64,000 nucleotides of DNA from Variovorax sp. Root411 (GCF_001425205.1 NZ_LMDW01000001.1:993928-1057927); one strand, 5' to 3'. Counted from the stretch's first letter, positions 52,947-61,533 are shown. Notes: generated by a model not told the origin, from the letters alone. A program made the numbers and translations.

Positions 52947-53053
52947 TTGCTCCTTCCCCTTCCGGGGGAAGGTTGGGATGGGGGCAGGCAGAGCGCTCGA
53001 TGGATACGCCGCTTGCCCCCACCCCGGCCCTCCCCCGGGAGGGGAGGGAGAAA
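52947..53053. repeat. Dispersed GC-rich repeat, copy 2 (opposite orientation)
   Basis: Reverse complement of the element at 11133-11253: it begins TTGCTCCTTCCCCTTCCGGG and ends CCGGGAGGGGAGGGAGAAA, with GGGATGGGGGCA and TTGCCCCCACCCC inside. Ends match closely; the 30-40 bp middle differs in length and sequence but keeps GGATACGCCG. It lies between darP and mog, both on the minus strand, 10 bp before the darP stop and 5 bp after the mog ATG. Confidence 0.8.
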
Positions 53054-53063
53054 GACAAGGGGC

Positions 53064-53720
53064 TCATGCGTCGTCTTCCCGGTCTTGCGCGGCGGCAGCC
53101 GCCGCATGGTCCGCGCCTCCGTGCACGGCCAGTTGCGCGCGCACGAGCTGAAAGATTTCGCGATAGGCCTTGCCCTGGCGCGGCGCCTCGCCGGCCGGGC
53201 CGGACTTCATGTCCTTGCGGGCCTGGCGCACCAGTGCGCGCAGCTGTTGCGAGTCGGTGGCGGGGTGGGTTTCGATCCAGCCGCCCAGGGCGTCGTCGTC
53301 GGCAATCAGCCAGTCGCGCCAGCGTTCGGCCTCGTGCAGGGCGGCGGTTTCGGCGGCCGGCACGCTGTTCTGCTCGGTCAGGGCGAGCTTCACGGCCTCG
53401 AGCACTTCGGGCTCGAGCTTGCGCATGAGCTTGCCGATGAACTGCATCTGGCGGCGCTTGCCCTCGAAATTGGTGATGCGCCTGGCCTCGGCGATGGCGT
53501 CGACCAGTTTCTCGTCGAGCTGGAGCGCATCGAACAGGCCGGCGCGCAGCGTGAGCAGCTCGGTGCCGAGCTTCTGCAGTTCGTCGCTTTCGCGCTTGAG
53601 ATCGGTGCGGCTGGCTTCGTCGGAGCCCTTGAGCTCGCGCTTGAGCTCGAGGTCGAGTTCGCTGCCCTCGGCAACGAACTGGCCACGGACGAAATAGCCT
53701 TTTTTGGGTTTGCGGGACAT
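53064..53720 (-). CDS. darP: Ribosome biogenesis factor DarP (YjgA, DUF615)
   Basis: A 218-residue protein from ATG 53720 (MSRKPKKGYFVRGQFVAEGS). It has the DUF615 pattern: SRTDLKRESDELQKLGTELL, LVDAIAEARRITNFEGKRRQMQFIGKLMR and ERWRDWLIADDDALGGWIETHP, followed by QLRALVRQARKD. YjgA/DarP binds late 50S precursors and promotes assembly. It is divergent from pmbA, a very common arrangement in proteobacteria that supports both assignments. The C-terminal 25 residues are Ala/Asp-rich. Confidence 0.94.
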   Translation of the reverse strand: MSRKPKKGYFVRGQFVAEGSELDLELKRELKGSDEASRTDLKRESDELQKLGTELLTLRAGLFDALQLDEKLVDAIAEARRITNFEGKRRQMQFIGKLMRKLEPEVLEAVKLALTEQNSVPAAETAALHEAERWRDWLIADDDALGGWIETHPATDSQQLRALVRQARKDMKSGPAGEAPRQGKAYREIFQLVRAQLAVHGGADHAAAAAAQDREDDA

Positions 53721-53824
53721 GAGGTGGATTCTGGGCCGCACCGTGCGGCGTTGCAACGCGTGCAATGCGCAGTGGGAAGCTGGGGAAAACGGGAAATGGG
53801 GGGCGCAAGTATCATAGCCACCAC

Positions 53825-55195
53825 ATGACGACATCCTCCTCGCGCGCCGATTCCGGCTTCGCCTACAGCCGCTCCTTCTTCGAAAACCTGGTCGACTCGG
53901 CCTTGGCCCATGCCAAGAAGCTCGGCGCCACCGACGCCGGGGCCGAGGCCTCAGAGGGCTGCGGCCTGAGCGTCTCGGTACGCAAGGGCGAGCTGGAAAA
54001 CGTCGAGCGCAACCGCGACAAGTCGCTGGGCATCACGGTCTACGTGGGCCACCGCCGCGGCAACGCCAGCACCTCCGACTTCTCCGAAGCCGCCATCGAG
54101 CAGACCGTGCAGGCGGCCTACGACATCGCCCGCTTCACGGCCGAAGACCCCGTCAGCGGCCTGCCGGACGAAGAAGACATCGCCAAGGTGCACCCCGAAC
54201 TCGACCTGTTCCATCCCTGGGACGTGACGAGCGAGCAGGCCGCCAAGCTGGCGCTGGAATGCGAAGAGGCGGCCCTGACGACCGACAAGCGCATCACCAA
54301 CAGCGAAGGCGCGGGCGTCTCGGCGCAGCAGAGCCACTTCTTCAGCGCCCACACGCACGGCTTTCGCGGCGGCTATGCCAGCTCGCGGCACTCGATCTCG
54401 GTGGCACCCATCGCCGGCAAGGGCGACGACATGCAGCGCGACGCCTGGTACAGCTCCATGCGCTCGGCCGGCGAACTGGCCAGCCCGAAGGCCGTGGGCC
54501 GCTACGCCGCCGAGCGGGCGCTGAGCCGGCTGAAGTCGCGCAAGATCAAGACCACCGAATGCCCGGTGCTGTTCGAGTCGCCGCTGGCCGTGGGCCTGCT
54601 GGGTGGGCTGGTGCAGGCCGTGAGCGGCGGTGCGCTGTACCGCAAGAGCAGCTTCCTGCTCGACTCGCTGGGCAAGCCCGTGCTGCCCAAGCACGTCGAT
54701 GTGGCCGAAGATCCGCACGTCATGCGCGGCAAGGGCAGCTCGCCCTTCGACGACGAAGGCGTGACCACGCGGGCGCGCAAGGTGGTCGATGCTGGCCGCC
54801 TCGAAGGCTACTTTCTCTCGACCTACTCGGCCCGCAAGCTGGGCATGAAGACCACCGGCAACGCCGGCGGTTCGCACAACCTGACGCTGAGCTCGCGCCT
54901 CACCAAGCACACCGACGACCTCGACGCCATGCTGGCCAAGCTCGGCACCGGCCTCTTTGTCATCGAGCTGATGGGCCAGGGCGTGAACTACGTGACCGGC
55001 GACTACTCGCGCGGTGCCAGCGGCTTCTGGGTCGAGAAGGGCCGCATCGCCTTCCCGGTGCAGGAGATCACCATCGCCGGCAACCTGAAGGACATGCTCA
55101 TGGGCATCGAGGCCATCGGAGCCGATGCCTATACCTTCGGCGCCAAGACCACGGGGTCGGTCCTGGTGAACCGCATGAAGATCGCGGGCAGCTGA
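53825..55195 (+). CDS. pmbA: Metalloprotease-complex subunit PmbA/TldE
   Basis: A 456-residue TldE/PmbA protein from ATG 53825. Characteristic segments are AEASEGCGLSVSVRKGELENVERNRDKSLGITVYVGHRRG near residues 40-80, HPWDVTSEQAAKLALECEEAAL, SNSEGAG-type ITNSEGAGVSAQQSHFF, DDEGVTTRARKVVDAGRLEGYFLSTYSARKLGMKTTGNAGG and IGADAYTFGAKTTGSVLVNRMKIAGS. PmbA lacks the HExxxH site of its partner TldD, and with it degrades or matures peptides such as microcins and CcdA. TldD is not in this window. Cytoplasmic. Confidence 0.96.
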   Translation: MTTSSSRADSGFAYSRSFFENLVDSALAHAKKLGATDAGAEASEGCGLSVSVRKGELENVERNRDKSLGITVYVGHRRGNASTSDFSEAAIEQTVQAAYDIARFTAEDPVSGLPDEEDIAKVHPELDLFHPWDVTSEQAAKLALECEEAALTTDKRITNSEGAGVSAQQSHFFSAHTHGFRGGYASSRHSISVAPIAGKGDDMQRDAWYSSMRSAGELASPKAVGRYAAERALSRLKSRKIKTTECPVLFESPLAVGLLGGLVQAVSGGALYRKSSFLLDSLGKPVLPKHVDVAEDPHVMRGKGSSPFDDEGVTTRARKVVDAGRLEGYFLSTYSARKLGMKTTGNAGGSHNLTLSSRLTKHTDDLDAMLAKLGTGLFVIELMGQGVNYVTGDYSRGASGFWVEKGRIAFPVQEITIAGNLKDMLMGIEAIGADAYTFGAKTTGSVLVNRMKIAGS

Positions 55196-55222
55196 GCCCC
55201 AAGGCGGGCGCCTGCCCGCCGA

Positions 55223-56128
55223 TCACTTCTTCGCATGTTCTTCCGGCGGCGCGATCAGGTGCTCGAGCATGCGCCGCGCATTGAGCGGCAGGTCTTCCGA
55301 CGAGCGCACGCAAGCCATCAGCGTGCGTTCCGCCCAGGCGTCGGAGAGCGAGGCGCGTGCAATCTTCATCGAACGCGCGCAGCGTTCGGCCGCGGTCTGC
55401 GGCACGATGCCGACGCCGATGCCGTACTCGACCATGCGGCACACGGCCTCGAAGTTGCGCACGCGCACCCGGTAGGCCAGGTGCTTGCCGAGCGCGCGCA
55501 CATGCTGGGTGATGAGCTGCTGCAGCGCACTGTTCGCAGGCAGGCCCACGAATTCGCTGTCGACCACGTCGGCCAGCCGCAGGCGCCGGCGTCCGGCCAG
55601 GGCGTGGCCGCGCGGCATCACGAGCACGAGGTCGTCGCGGCGAAAGGGATGGCATTCGAGCCCTTCGCTGTCGATAGCGTCCGAGACGATGCCGATGTCG
55701 CACAGGCCGCCGCGCAGCGCTTCCACCGTGTCCGGGCTGGCGCGCTCCTCGAGGTCGACCGAGATGCGCGGATGCTCGGCGAGAAAGCGGCTCAGTACCT
55801 CGGGCAGGTGCTCGGTCAGCGCCGAGGTGCCGCACATGAAGCGCACGTGGCCCTTGAGGCCCTGGCCGTATTCGCCGAGTTCGCCGCGCAGGCGCTCCAT
55901 CTGCTGCAGCACGACGCGCGCGTGGTGCAGCAGCGTGCGGCCGGCTTCGGTGGCGCGCACGCCCTGTGCGTGGCGCGTGAGCAGCGGGCTGCCGAGGGCG
56001 TCTTCCATGCCGCGCACACGCTGGCTCGCGGAGGCCAGCGTCATGTGCGAGCGCCCGGCGCCGCCGGTGAGGCTGCCGGCTTCGACGACGTTGAGAAAGA
56101 GCCGGAGGTCGGTGAGGTCGAATCGCAT
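55223..56128 (-). CDS. LysR family transcriptional regulator
   Basis: A 301-residue LysR-type regulator. The N-terminal HTH reads MRFDLTDLRLFLNVVEAGSL, then MTLASASQRVRGMEDALGSPLLTRHAQGVRATEAG. The effector domain (91-295) includes VRFMCGTSALTEHLPEVLSRFLAEHP and GLCDIGIVSDAIDSEG. It is divergent from a TauE/SafE-like permease with 101 bp between, where an inverted repeat at 56153-56173 could be its binding site. It probably controls that permease gene. The effector is unknown. Confidence 0.93.
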   Translation of the reverse strand: MRFDLTDLRLFLNVVEAGSLTGGAGRSHMTLASASQRVRGMEDALGSPLLTRHAQGVRATEAGRTLLHHARVVLQQMERLRGELGEYGQGLKGHVRFMCGTSALTEHLPEVLSRFLAEHPRISVDLEERASPDTVEALRGGLCDIGIVSDAIDSEGLECHPFRRDDLVLVMPRGHALAGRRRLRLADVVDSEFVGLPANSALQQLITQHVRALGKHLAYRVRVRNFEAVCRMVEYGIGVGIVPQTAAERCARSMKIARASLSDAWAERTLMACVRSSEDLPLNARRMLEHLIAPPEEHAKK

Positions 56129-56152
56129 GGTTCGGCGGAGTGTGCATCAAGA

Positions 56153-56173
56153 GCCTCAGCCGCAGCCTGAGGC
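56153..56173. promoter_or_regulatory. Inverted repeat in LysR-TauE divergent promoter
   Basis: GCCTCAG (56153-56159) and CTGAGGC (56167-56173) with 7 bp between, located 25-45 bp upstream of the LysR ATG and 57-77 bp upstream of the permease ATG. A LysR site is the likely meaning, judged from position and symmetry. Confidence 0.4.
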
Positions 56174-56229
56174 CGGCTCTGCGAACACCGCATTTCCCGG
56201 CGCGGCATTGCCCGGCAGACTCGGCCGCG

Positions 56230-56985
56230 ATGATGCATTCGAACGACTTGACGAGCTTCTGGATTGCCGCAGCGGCCGTCTTCCTGCTGGCCGGGGTGAT
56301 CAAGGGCGTGATCGGGCTGGGGCTGCCCACGGTGTCGATGGCGCTGCTCGCCCTGTGGATGCCGCCGGTGCAGGCGGCGGCACTGCTGATCGTGCCGTCG
56401 CTGGTCACCAACGTCTGGCAGACCGGGCCGCGCGCGAGCTTCGTGCCGGTGCTCAAGCGCATCGGCGGCATGCAGGCGGGGATCGTCGTCGGCACGCTGG
56501 GTAGTGCGCTGTGGCTGGGCGTGCCGTCGGGGGCGTGGGCGACGGGGGCGCTTGGCGTGGCGCTGGTGCTCTATGCGGGCTGGGGGCTGACGGGGCGGCA
56601 GCTGTACGTGGCCGAGGGGCAGACGCGCTGGCTGGGGCCGTTGGTGGGCATCGCCACGGGGCTGGTGACGGCCGTGACCGGCGTGTTCGTGGTGCCGGCG
56701 GTGCCGTACCTGCAGGCGCTGGGGTTCCGGCGCGATTCGCTGATCCAGGCGATGGGCATTTCGTTCACCACCTCGACGGTGGTGCTGGCCATAGGGCTGG
56801 CCGGAAATGGGAGCTATCCGGTGTCGGTGGTGGGTGGGTCGATCGCGATGCTGGTGCCGGCCATCGGCGGCATGGTGCTCGGGACCTGGCTGCGGCAGCG
56901 GCTCTCGGTGGCGGTGTTCCGGCGCTGCTTCCTGGTGGGGCTGGCGCTGCTGGGCGTGTACATGGCCACGCGCGCCGCGGGCTGA
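56230..56985 (+). CDS. TauE/SafE family permease
   Basis: A 251-residue inner-membrane protein from ATG 56230 (or 56233). Eight hydrophobic helices are seen, including FWIAAAAVFLLAGVIKGVIG at the N-terminus with the GVIKGVIGLGLP family motif, and the internal repeat GLVTAVTGVFVVPAVPYLQALG. Members export sulfite, sulfoacetate or other organosulfur anions. The divergent LysR gene suggests substrate-linked regulation, but the substrate cannot be named. Confidence 0.92.
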   Translation: MMHSNDLTSFWIAAAAVFLLAGVIKGVIGLGLPTVSMALLALWMPPVQAAALLIVPSLVTNVWQTGPRASFVPVLKRIGGMQAGIVVGTLGSALWLGVPSGAWATGALGVALVLYAGWGLTGRQLYVAEGQTRWLGPLVGIATGLVTAVTGVFVVPAVPYLQALGFRRDSLIQAMGISFTTSTVVLAIGLAGNGSYPVSVVGGSIAMLVPAIGGMVLGTWLRQRLSVAVFRRCFLVGLALLGVYMATRAAG

Positions 56986-56991
56986 AAAGCC

Positions 56992-57462
56992 TCAGGCCGC
57001 GAGCAGCAGGGCCGTGCGCACGCGCTCGATGGTCTGTCGGTAGGGCAGGGCGAAGTCGTCGATGGCATCGCCGGGTTCGAGCCAGCTGAACAGGAAGACG
57101 AGGCCTTCTTCTTCGGGACTGCCGGTGGCGGTGTGCATGAAGGTCTCGGGCAGCCTGCCCTCGGCGCGCATCAGGAACAGGTGCCACAGCTGCGGATGGC
57201 GGTGCGTGTTGCCCTCGACGCCGGCCTCGCATTCGCGGTCGAGCGTGCCGAGCGATTGCAGCGCGCCGGCGTAGTCGATGCCCGATTCTTCGAGCAGCTC
57301 GCGGCGCACCGCGGCCTCTGGCGATTCCCCGGGCTCGATGGTGCCCTTGGGGAGCTGCATGTTGCCATCCTCGGGATGGCGGAACACCAGCAGCCGGCCC
57401 TGCGCGTCGACCAGGCAGGCACAGGCCTTGAGGATCGGGGCGCGGGGGCTGCCGGTGCTCAT
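56992..57462 (-). CDS. NUDIX hydrolase
   Basis: A 156-residue Nudix protein. The Nudix box is complete: GTIEPGESPEAAVRRELLEESGI around residues 41-63, with the REL-EE-G core that binds Mg2+. N-terminal strands (ILKACACLVDAQGRLLVFRH) and a C-terminal FSWLEPGDAIDDFALPYRQTIERVR follow. It hydrolyses a nucleoside diphosphate linked to some moiety; the substrate cannot be assigned. Start overlaps the yqeY stop by one base, so it is probably translated from the same mRNA. Confidence 0.93.
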   Translation of the reverse strand: MSTGSPRAPILKACACLVDAQGRLLVFRHPEDGNMQLPKGTIEPGESPEAAVRRELLEESGIDYAGALQSLGTLDRECEAGVEGNTHRHPQLWHLFLMRAEGRLPETFMHTATGSPEEEGLVFLFSWLEPGDAIDDFALPYRQTIERVRTALLLAA

Positions 57463-57911
57463 CAGGCGCCTGTCAGGGCCGCTTTGACGGCAGCGCTGAC
57501 CTGGCCCATGTCGGCCTTGCCGGCGAGGCGGGTCTTGACCACGCCCATCACCTTGCCCATGTCGCCGGGGCCGCTGGCGCCCAGTTCGGCCACGATGGCC
57601 TTCACTGCGGCCACCGTTTCATCGGCGCTCATGCGCTGGGGCAGGTAGACCTCGAGCACCTTGATCTCGGCGGCTTCCTTGTCGGCCAGGTCGATGCGGC
57701 CGCCGGTGGTGAAGGCGGCGATCGAGTCCTTGCGCTGCTTGACCATCTTGTCGACGATGGCGACGACCATGGCGTCGTCGAGCTCCACGCGCTCGTCGAC
57801 TTCCTTCTGCTTCAAGGCCGCGAGCAGCAGGCGGATGGTGGCGAGGCGCTCGGAGTCCTTGGCGCGCATCGCCGTCTTCATGTCTTCGGTGATCTGTTCT
57901 TTGAGAGTCAT
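57462..57911 (-). CDS. yqeY: GatB/YqeY domain protein
   Basis: A 149-residue protein made of the YqeY fold, the tRNA-binding tail domain also found at the end of GatB. Typical segments are LKEQITEDMKTAMRAKDSERLATIRLLLAALKQKEVD at the start, AAEIKVLEVYLPQRMSADETVAAV and GDMGKVMGVVKTRLAGKADMGQVSAAVKAAL at the end. It lies downstream of rpsU on the same strand, a widespread gene order, though an intrinsic terminator separates them. It probably binds tRNA; function is not settled. Confidence 0.94.
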   Translation of the reverse strand: MTLKEQITEDMKTAMRAKDSERLATIRLLLAALKQKEVDERVELDDAMVVAIVDKMVKQRKDSIAAFTTGGRIDLADKEAAEIKVLEVYLPQRMSADETVAAVKAIVAELGASGPGDMGKVMGVVKTRLAGKADMGQVSAAVKAALTGA

Positions 57912-57925
57912 TCGACAACCTTTCG

Positions 57926-57964
57926 GAAAAAACAAAAGCCGCGGCAGGTTTCCCTGGCGCGGCT
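57926..57964 (-). terminator. Intrinsic terminator of rpsU
   Basis: On the minus strand AGCCGCG (57964-57958) pairs with CGCGGCT (57943-57937), with a further CAGG/CCTG pairing inside, and is followed by TTTTGTTTTTTC (57937-57926). It is a textbook terminator that should end rpsU transcription before yqeY. Confidence 0.85.
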
Positions 57965-58020
57965 GAGGCAACTGGGCGACGGCGCCGACTTTCGTCGAGG
58001 CCTGCCGCCCGGGGCGTTGC

Positions 58021-58233
58021 TTAGTACAGCTTCTTGGGCAGCTGCATGCTGCGCACGCGCTTGTAGTGGCGCTTGACCGCGGCGGCCTTCTTGCGCTTGC
58101 GCTCGGCGGTCGGCTTTTCGTAGAACTCGCGGGCGCGCAGGTCGGTCAGCAGGCCGAGCTTTTCGATGGTGCGCTTGAAACGGCGAAGTGCGACGTCGAA
58201 GGGCTCGTTTTCTTTAACGCGGATGGTGGTCAT
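58021..58233 (-). CDS. rpsU: 30S ribosomal protein S21
   Basis: A 70-residue ribosomal protein matching bS21 over its length: [40 protein letters not shown], and the basic tail [23 protein letters not shown]. It is needed for initiation, helping 16S rRNA pair with the Shine-Dalgarno sequence. A promoter -10 (TATAAT) and a leader hairpin lie upstream, and an intrinsic terminator downstream, so it forms a single-gene unit. Confidence 0.98.
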
Positions 58234-58289
58234 TGATGAATCGTTGAACTGAAGTTGGCTCGGGGAGATCGAGGCCCAAAGCCGGGGTT

Positions 58290-58320
58290 CCTCAACTGAA
58301 ATCTTTGGTGGCCGTTGAGG
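58290..58320 (-). promoter_or_regulatory. Hairpin in rpsU leader
   Basis: CCTCAAC (58290-58296) and GTTGAGG (58314-58320) form an inverted repeat with a 17-nt loop in the rpsU 5' leader, between the promoter -10 and the start. It could be an autoregulatory structure. Confidence 0.4.
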
Positions 58321-58342
58321 GGAGGCCAGAAGTTAGCCCGAG

Positions 58343-58348
58343 ATTATA
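58343..58348 (-). promoter_or_regulatory. -10 element of rpsU
   Basis: TATAAT read on the minus strand, about 110 bp upstream of the rpsU ATG and overlapping the stop of the flavoprotein gene. The -35 is not recognisable. Confidence 0.5.
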
Positions 58349-59561
58349 GCGCGCTTGCGCAGGCATGCGCGCTCGCCCAGGCCCATTGGAAGTTGTATCC
58401 GCCCAACCAACCCGTCACATCGACCACTTCGCCGATGAAATAGAGGCCCGGCTGCTTCGATTCCATGGTCTGAGACGACAGATCGCGGGTGTCGACGCCG
58501 CCGGCCGTCACCTCGGCCTTCTTGTAGCCTTCGGTGCCGCTGGGCGTGATCTGCCAGCGGGCGATGCGCTCCGACAGGGCGGCCAGCGCCTTGTCGGCGG
58601 CCTCGTTGACCGGGCGCTGCAGGGCCGGGTCCTGTCCGACCCAGGCGTCGGCCAGCCGGGAGGGCACGAGCGTGGCCAGTTCGTTGGCGATGCGCTTCTT
58701 CGAGCGCAGCTTGGCTTCGCCGAGCGCCTCGGCCACGTTCGTGCCCGGCGCGAAATCGAGCGTCAGCGGGGTGCCGGGCTTCCAGTAGCTCGAAATCTGC
58801 AGCACGGCCGGGCCCGACAAGCCCCGGTGGGTGAACAGCAGGTCTTCGAGGAATGCCGTCTTTTCCTTCCTGGCGCCGGTCTCGATGCGCACTGGCAGCG
58901 CGAGTCCGGCCAGTTCGGCATACGGCGCCCAGGCCTCGCCGCCGAAGGTCATCGGAACCAGCGCCGGCCGGGGCGTGACGAGGCGCAGGCCGAACTGCTC
59001 GGCGATGCGGTAGCCGAAGTCGCTGGCGCCGATCTGGGGGATCGACAGGCCGCCGGTGGCAACCACGATCTTCGGCGTTTCGATGAGGCCTCGATCGCTC
59101 TCGATTCGATAGCTGCCAGAGCCCGTCAGCGTGATGTTTCCGGCCCTGCACGGCTGCCATCGCTCGACCCCACCCGCCGCGCATTCCGCCAGCAGCAGGT
59201 CGACGATCTGCTGCGAGGAGCCGTCGCAGAACAGCTGCCCCTTGTGCTTTTCGTGGAAGGCGATGCCGTGCTTTTGCACCAGCTCGATGAACTGCTGCGG
59301 CGCATAGCGCGACAGCGCCGAGCGGCAGAAATTCGGGTTGTCGCCGATGAAGTGGCGCTGCGGCGCGCGCACGTCGAGGTCGCGGTTGGTGAAATTGGCG
59401 CGGCCGCCGCCCGAGATGCGGATCTTCTCGCCGACCTTCTCGCTGTGGTCCACCACCAGCACCTTGAGTCCGCGCTGGCCGGCCACGCCGGCGCAGAACA
59501 GCCCCGCGGCCCCGGCGCCGATCACGACGACGTCGAAGCGGGAAGACGCGGCCGCGCTCAA
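58344..59561 (-). CDS. BaiN/HI0933-family FAD-dependent oxidoreductase
   Basis: A 405-residue flavoprotein starting at TTG 59561, overlapping the upstream stop as TTGA. The FAD-binding loop is VVVIGAGAAGLFCAGVAGQRG, followed by GEKIRISGGGRANFTNRD, the signature of the BaiN/YhiN group. C-terminal landmarks are KAEVTAGGVDTRDLSSQTME and GLYFIGEVVDVTGWLGGYNFQWAWASA. Members are NAD(P)H- or flavin-linked oxidoreductases with poorly known substrates. It is co-transcribed with a permuted-papain lipoprotein and a sterol desaturase-like gene. Confidence 0.93.
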   Translation of the reverse strand: MSAAASSRFDVVVIGAGAAGLFCAGVAGQRGLKVLVVDHSEKVGEKIRISGGGRANFTNRDLDVRAPQRHFIGDNPNFCRSALSRYAPQQFIELVQKHGIAFHEKHKGQLFCDGSSQQIVDLLLAECAAGGVERWQPCRAGNITLTGSGSYRIESDRGLIETPKIVVATGGLSIPQIGASDFGYRIAEQFGLRLVTPRPALVPMTFGGEAWAPYAELAGLALPVRIETGARKEKTAFLEDLLFTHRGLSGPAVLQISSYWKPGTPLTLDFAPGTNVAEALGEAKLRSKKRIANELATLVPSRLADAWVGQDPALQRPVNEAADKALAALSERIARWQITPSGTEGYKKAEVTAGGVDTRDLSSQTMESKQPGLYFIGEVVDVTGWLGGYNFQWAWASAHACASAL

Positions 59562-60346
59562 GGGCCGTCTGCCGCGAGCAGCGGCGGCGGGTTGTATTTC
59601 AGGTGGCCCACATAGCGCAGCGGCTGCGTGGCGGCAATGGAAGGCACGTCGCCTTCGCGCATGTGCAGCAGGTCGGCAGGACTCACCCAGCGCGGGTCGG
59701 CGCTGGTGATCGGCAGGCCGGCCCGCTTGTAGGCCTCGAGCACGAACTGCGAGCAGAAGAACTGGTCGTCGCGGCTCGCACCCAGCTGCACCATCGCCAT
59801 GCCACTCATGCAGTAGTGGCTGACTGCGCCCGGCACCAGCGGCAGCTCGCACAGGCGCCGGTTCAGCACGAAAGGCGCGTTCAGCAGCACGCCCACGGTG
59901 TTGTAGCGCGCGCCGACCTGCGACAGCGCCCATTCGCGGATGCGCCCGGCGCCGGCTTCGTCCACGCCCGGCACGCGGAAGGCCACCACCATCTGTTCTT
60001 CGTCGACCACCTCGGCCAGCGGCCGGGCGCGCACGCCGGTGCCCACGGCTTCGGCGATCTGGCCGTCGCCGAGGTAGAGCACCGCATGGCTCACCGGCGA
60101 GAAGGTGCCCAGCCGGATGCCGAAGGAGTTCACCGTGGCGATGGAGGTCAGCAGGATGTCGCCCGGCGCCAGCGCGTCGGCGGCGATGAGCTCGCCGCCG
60201 TTGCCCGGTGCGATGACCGAGCTCTGCACCCGCACGCGCAGGCCGGCGTCCTTGGTCGGCAGGTCGACGCGGGTGGCGCAGGCCGTGAGCAGCAGGGCGG
60301 CGCCCGCGGCAGCGAGGGCCGCGAAAGTCCGGAAGCGGGAGCGCAT
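59558..60346 (-). CDS. Permuted papain-like (YiiX/YebB) lipoprotein
   Basis: A 262-residue lipoprotein. The signal sequence MRSRFRTFAALAAAGAALLL ends with TACATR, so lipidation is at Cys23. The catalytic domain has its His early (FSPVSHAVLYLGDGQIAEAVG) and Cys late (QFFCSQFVLEAYKRAG), the permuted order of YiiX-like NlpC/P60 relatives, with a conserved DILLTS before it. Such enzymes are thought to act on lipids or peptides in the envelope. It overlaps both neighbours by one to four bases. The substrate is not evident. Confidence 0.9.
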   Translation of the reverse strand: MRSRFRTFAALAAAGAALLLTACATRVDLPTKDAGLRVRVQSSVIAPGNGGELIAADALAPGDILLTSIATVNSFGIRLGTFSPVSHAVLYLGDGQIAEAVGTGVRARPLAEVVDEEQMVVAFRVPGVDEAGAGRIREWALSQVGARYNTVGVLLNAPFVLNRRLCELPLVPGAVSHYCMSGMAMVQLGASRDDQFFCSQFVLEAYKRAGLPITSADPRWVSPADLLHMREGDVPSIAATQPLRYVGHLKYNPPPLLAADGP

Positions 60347-61470
60347 CAGCCTTTCCAGACGAACGGGAACTTCAGCTGCTTGAAGAAGCCGTTGGGCACG
60401 TAGTCGCCCAGCACGCCGTATTTCTCGGGCCAGAGCTTGGTGCTCTTCACCGCGGTGCCGAAGAGGTAGTCGAGGAAGGCGTAGTGCGCCGCGTAGTTCT
60501 TGTCGAGCGCCTCGATGTCCTGGCTGTGGTGCCAGTGGTGGAAGTTGGGCGTCACGATCAGGTAGCGCAGCGGGCCGAGCCGCACGCTCACATTGCAGTG
60601 GTTGAACACCGCCTGGAAGCCCACCACCACGATGTAGGCGTCGATCACTTCCTTGCTGAAGCCCAGCACGTAGATCGGCGCGAGCACCAGCGTGCGCGTG
60701 ATCAGCAGTTCGAGAATGTGCTGGCGCGAGCCCGCCATCCAGTCCATGCTCTTCACGCTGTGGTGCACCGCGTGCAGGCGCCACAGCACCGGCACCTCGT
60801 GGTACGCGCGGTGCGTCCAGTACTGCACGAGGTCGGCCACCAGGATGATCAGCAGGATGCCGGCCCAGAACGGCAGGTTGCCCACCCAGCCGCGGATGCC
60901 GTCGTTGGCGGCCCAGCCGAAGAACTTGTGCACCATCAGGTTGGTGGCCAGCAGCACGAAGCCCACGATCATGTGGTTCACCACGAAGTGGTGGAAGTCG
61001 GTTTGCCACTCCTCGCGGAACACGGGCTGGTCTTTGCGCAGCGCAAACAGCTTCTCGATGAAGATGAAGATCAGCGACGAGCCCAGCAGGTCGAGGATGA
61101 ACCAGTCCAGGCCGATGTACGGCGTGTTGTCCGCGAAGTCGTGCACCGGCACTTTGTGCCCGCCCAGCAGCGCCGAGGCCACCACCAGCAGGAACGCGGC
61201 CGACGAGAGCCAGCGCGAGCGGTTGAAGATGATGTTGACCAGCGACAGCCCGCCCGAGATCACCATGGCCGCCAGCAGGATGAAGCGCATCACGTCGACG
61301 TTGTAGCTCTTGCGCAGCTCCGGCGTGGTGAGGTACTGCGGAAAGTGGAAGGCCAGTACGCCGAGGAAGCACAGGATGCCAAGGCTCAGTGCGATGGTTC
61401 CGGTGACCAACCCCTGGCCGCGGCGCAATTCGCCGTGGCTTTCCGTGAATTCATTGAGTTTCTCGAGCAT
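60346..61470 (-). CDS. Sterol desaturase / fatty acid hydroxylase superfamily protein
   Basis: A 374-residue polytopic membrane protein with the three di-iron His boxes of the superfamily: HRAYHEV near 222, HAVHHSV near 235, and HHWHHSQD near 315. Six hydrophobic helices precede and separate them. Members oxidise or hydroxylate lipids using O2. It is the first gene of a three-gene unit with the permuted-papain lipoprotein and the BaiN-like flavoprotein, consistent with a lipid-modifying role in the envelope, inferred from gene order. The actual lipid is unknown. Confidence 0.92.
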   Translation of the reverse strand: MLEKLNEFTESHGELRRGQGLVTGTIALSLGILCFLGVLAFHFPQYLTTPELRKSYNVDVMRFILLAAMVISGGLSLVNIIFNRSRWLSSAAFLLVVASALLGGHKVPVHDFADNTPYIGLDWFILDLLGSSLIFIFIEKLFALRKDQPVFREEWQTDFHHFVVNHMIVGFVLLATNLMVHKFFGWAANDGIRGWVGNLPFWAGILLIILVADLVQYWTHRAYHEVPVLWRLHAVHHSVKSMDWMAGSRQHILELLITRTLVLAPIYVLGFSKEVIDAYIVVVGFQAVFNHCNVSVRLGPLRYLIVTPNFHHWHHSQDIEALDKNYAAHYAFLDYLFGTAVKSTKLWPEKYGVLGDYVPNGFFKQLKFPFVWKG

Positions 61471-61533
61471 TTCCGCCTCTTTCTTGTTTGCGCTTTTGTT
61501 GGGGCGCGATTTTAGGCGGCTGTAGGAAAACGC

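Noticed and set aside
53825-55195. PmbA considered as TldD
   Set aside because: No HExxxH metal site; the conserved segments fit the PmbA/TldE branch.
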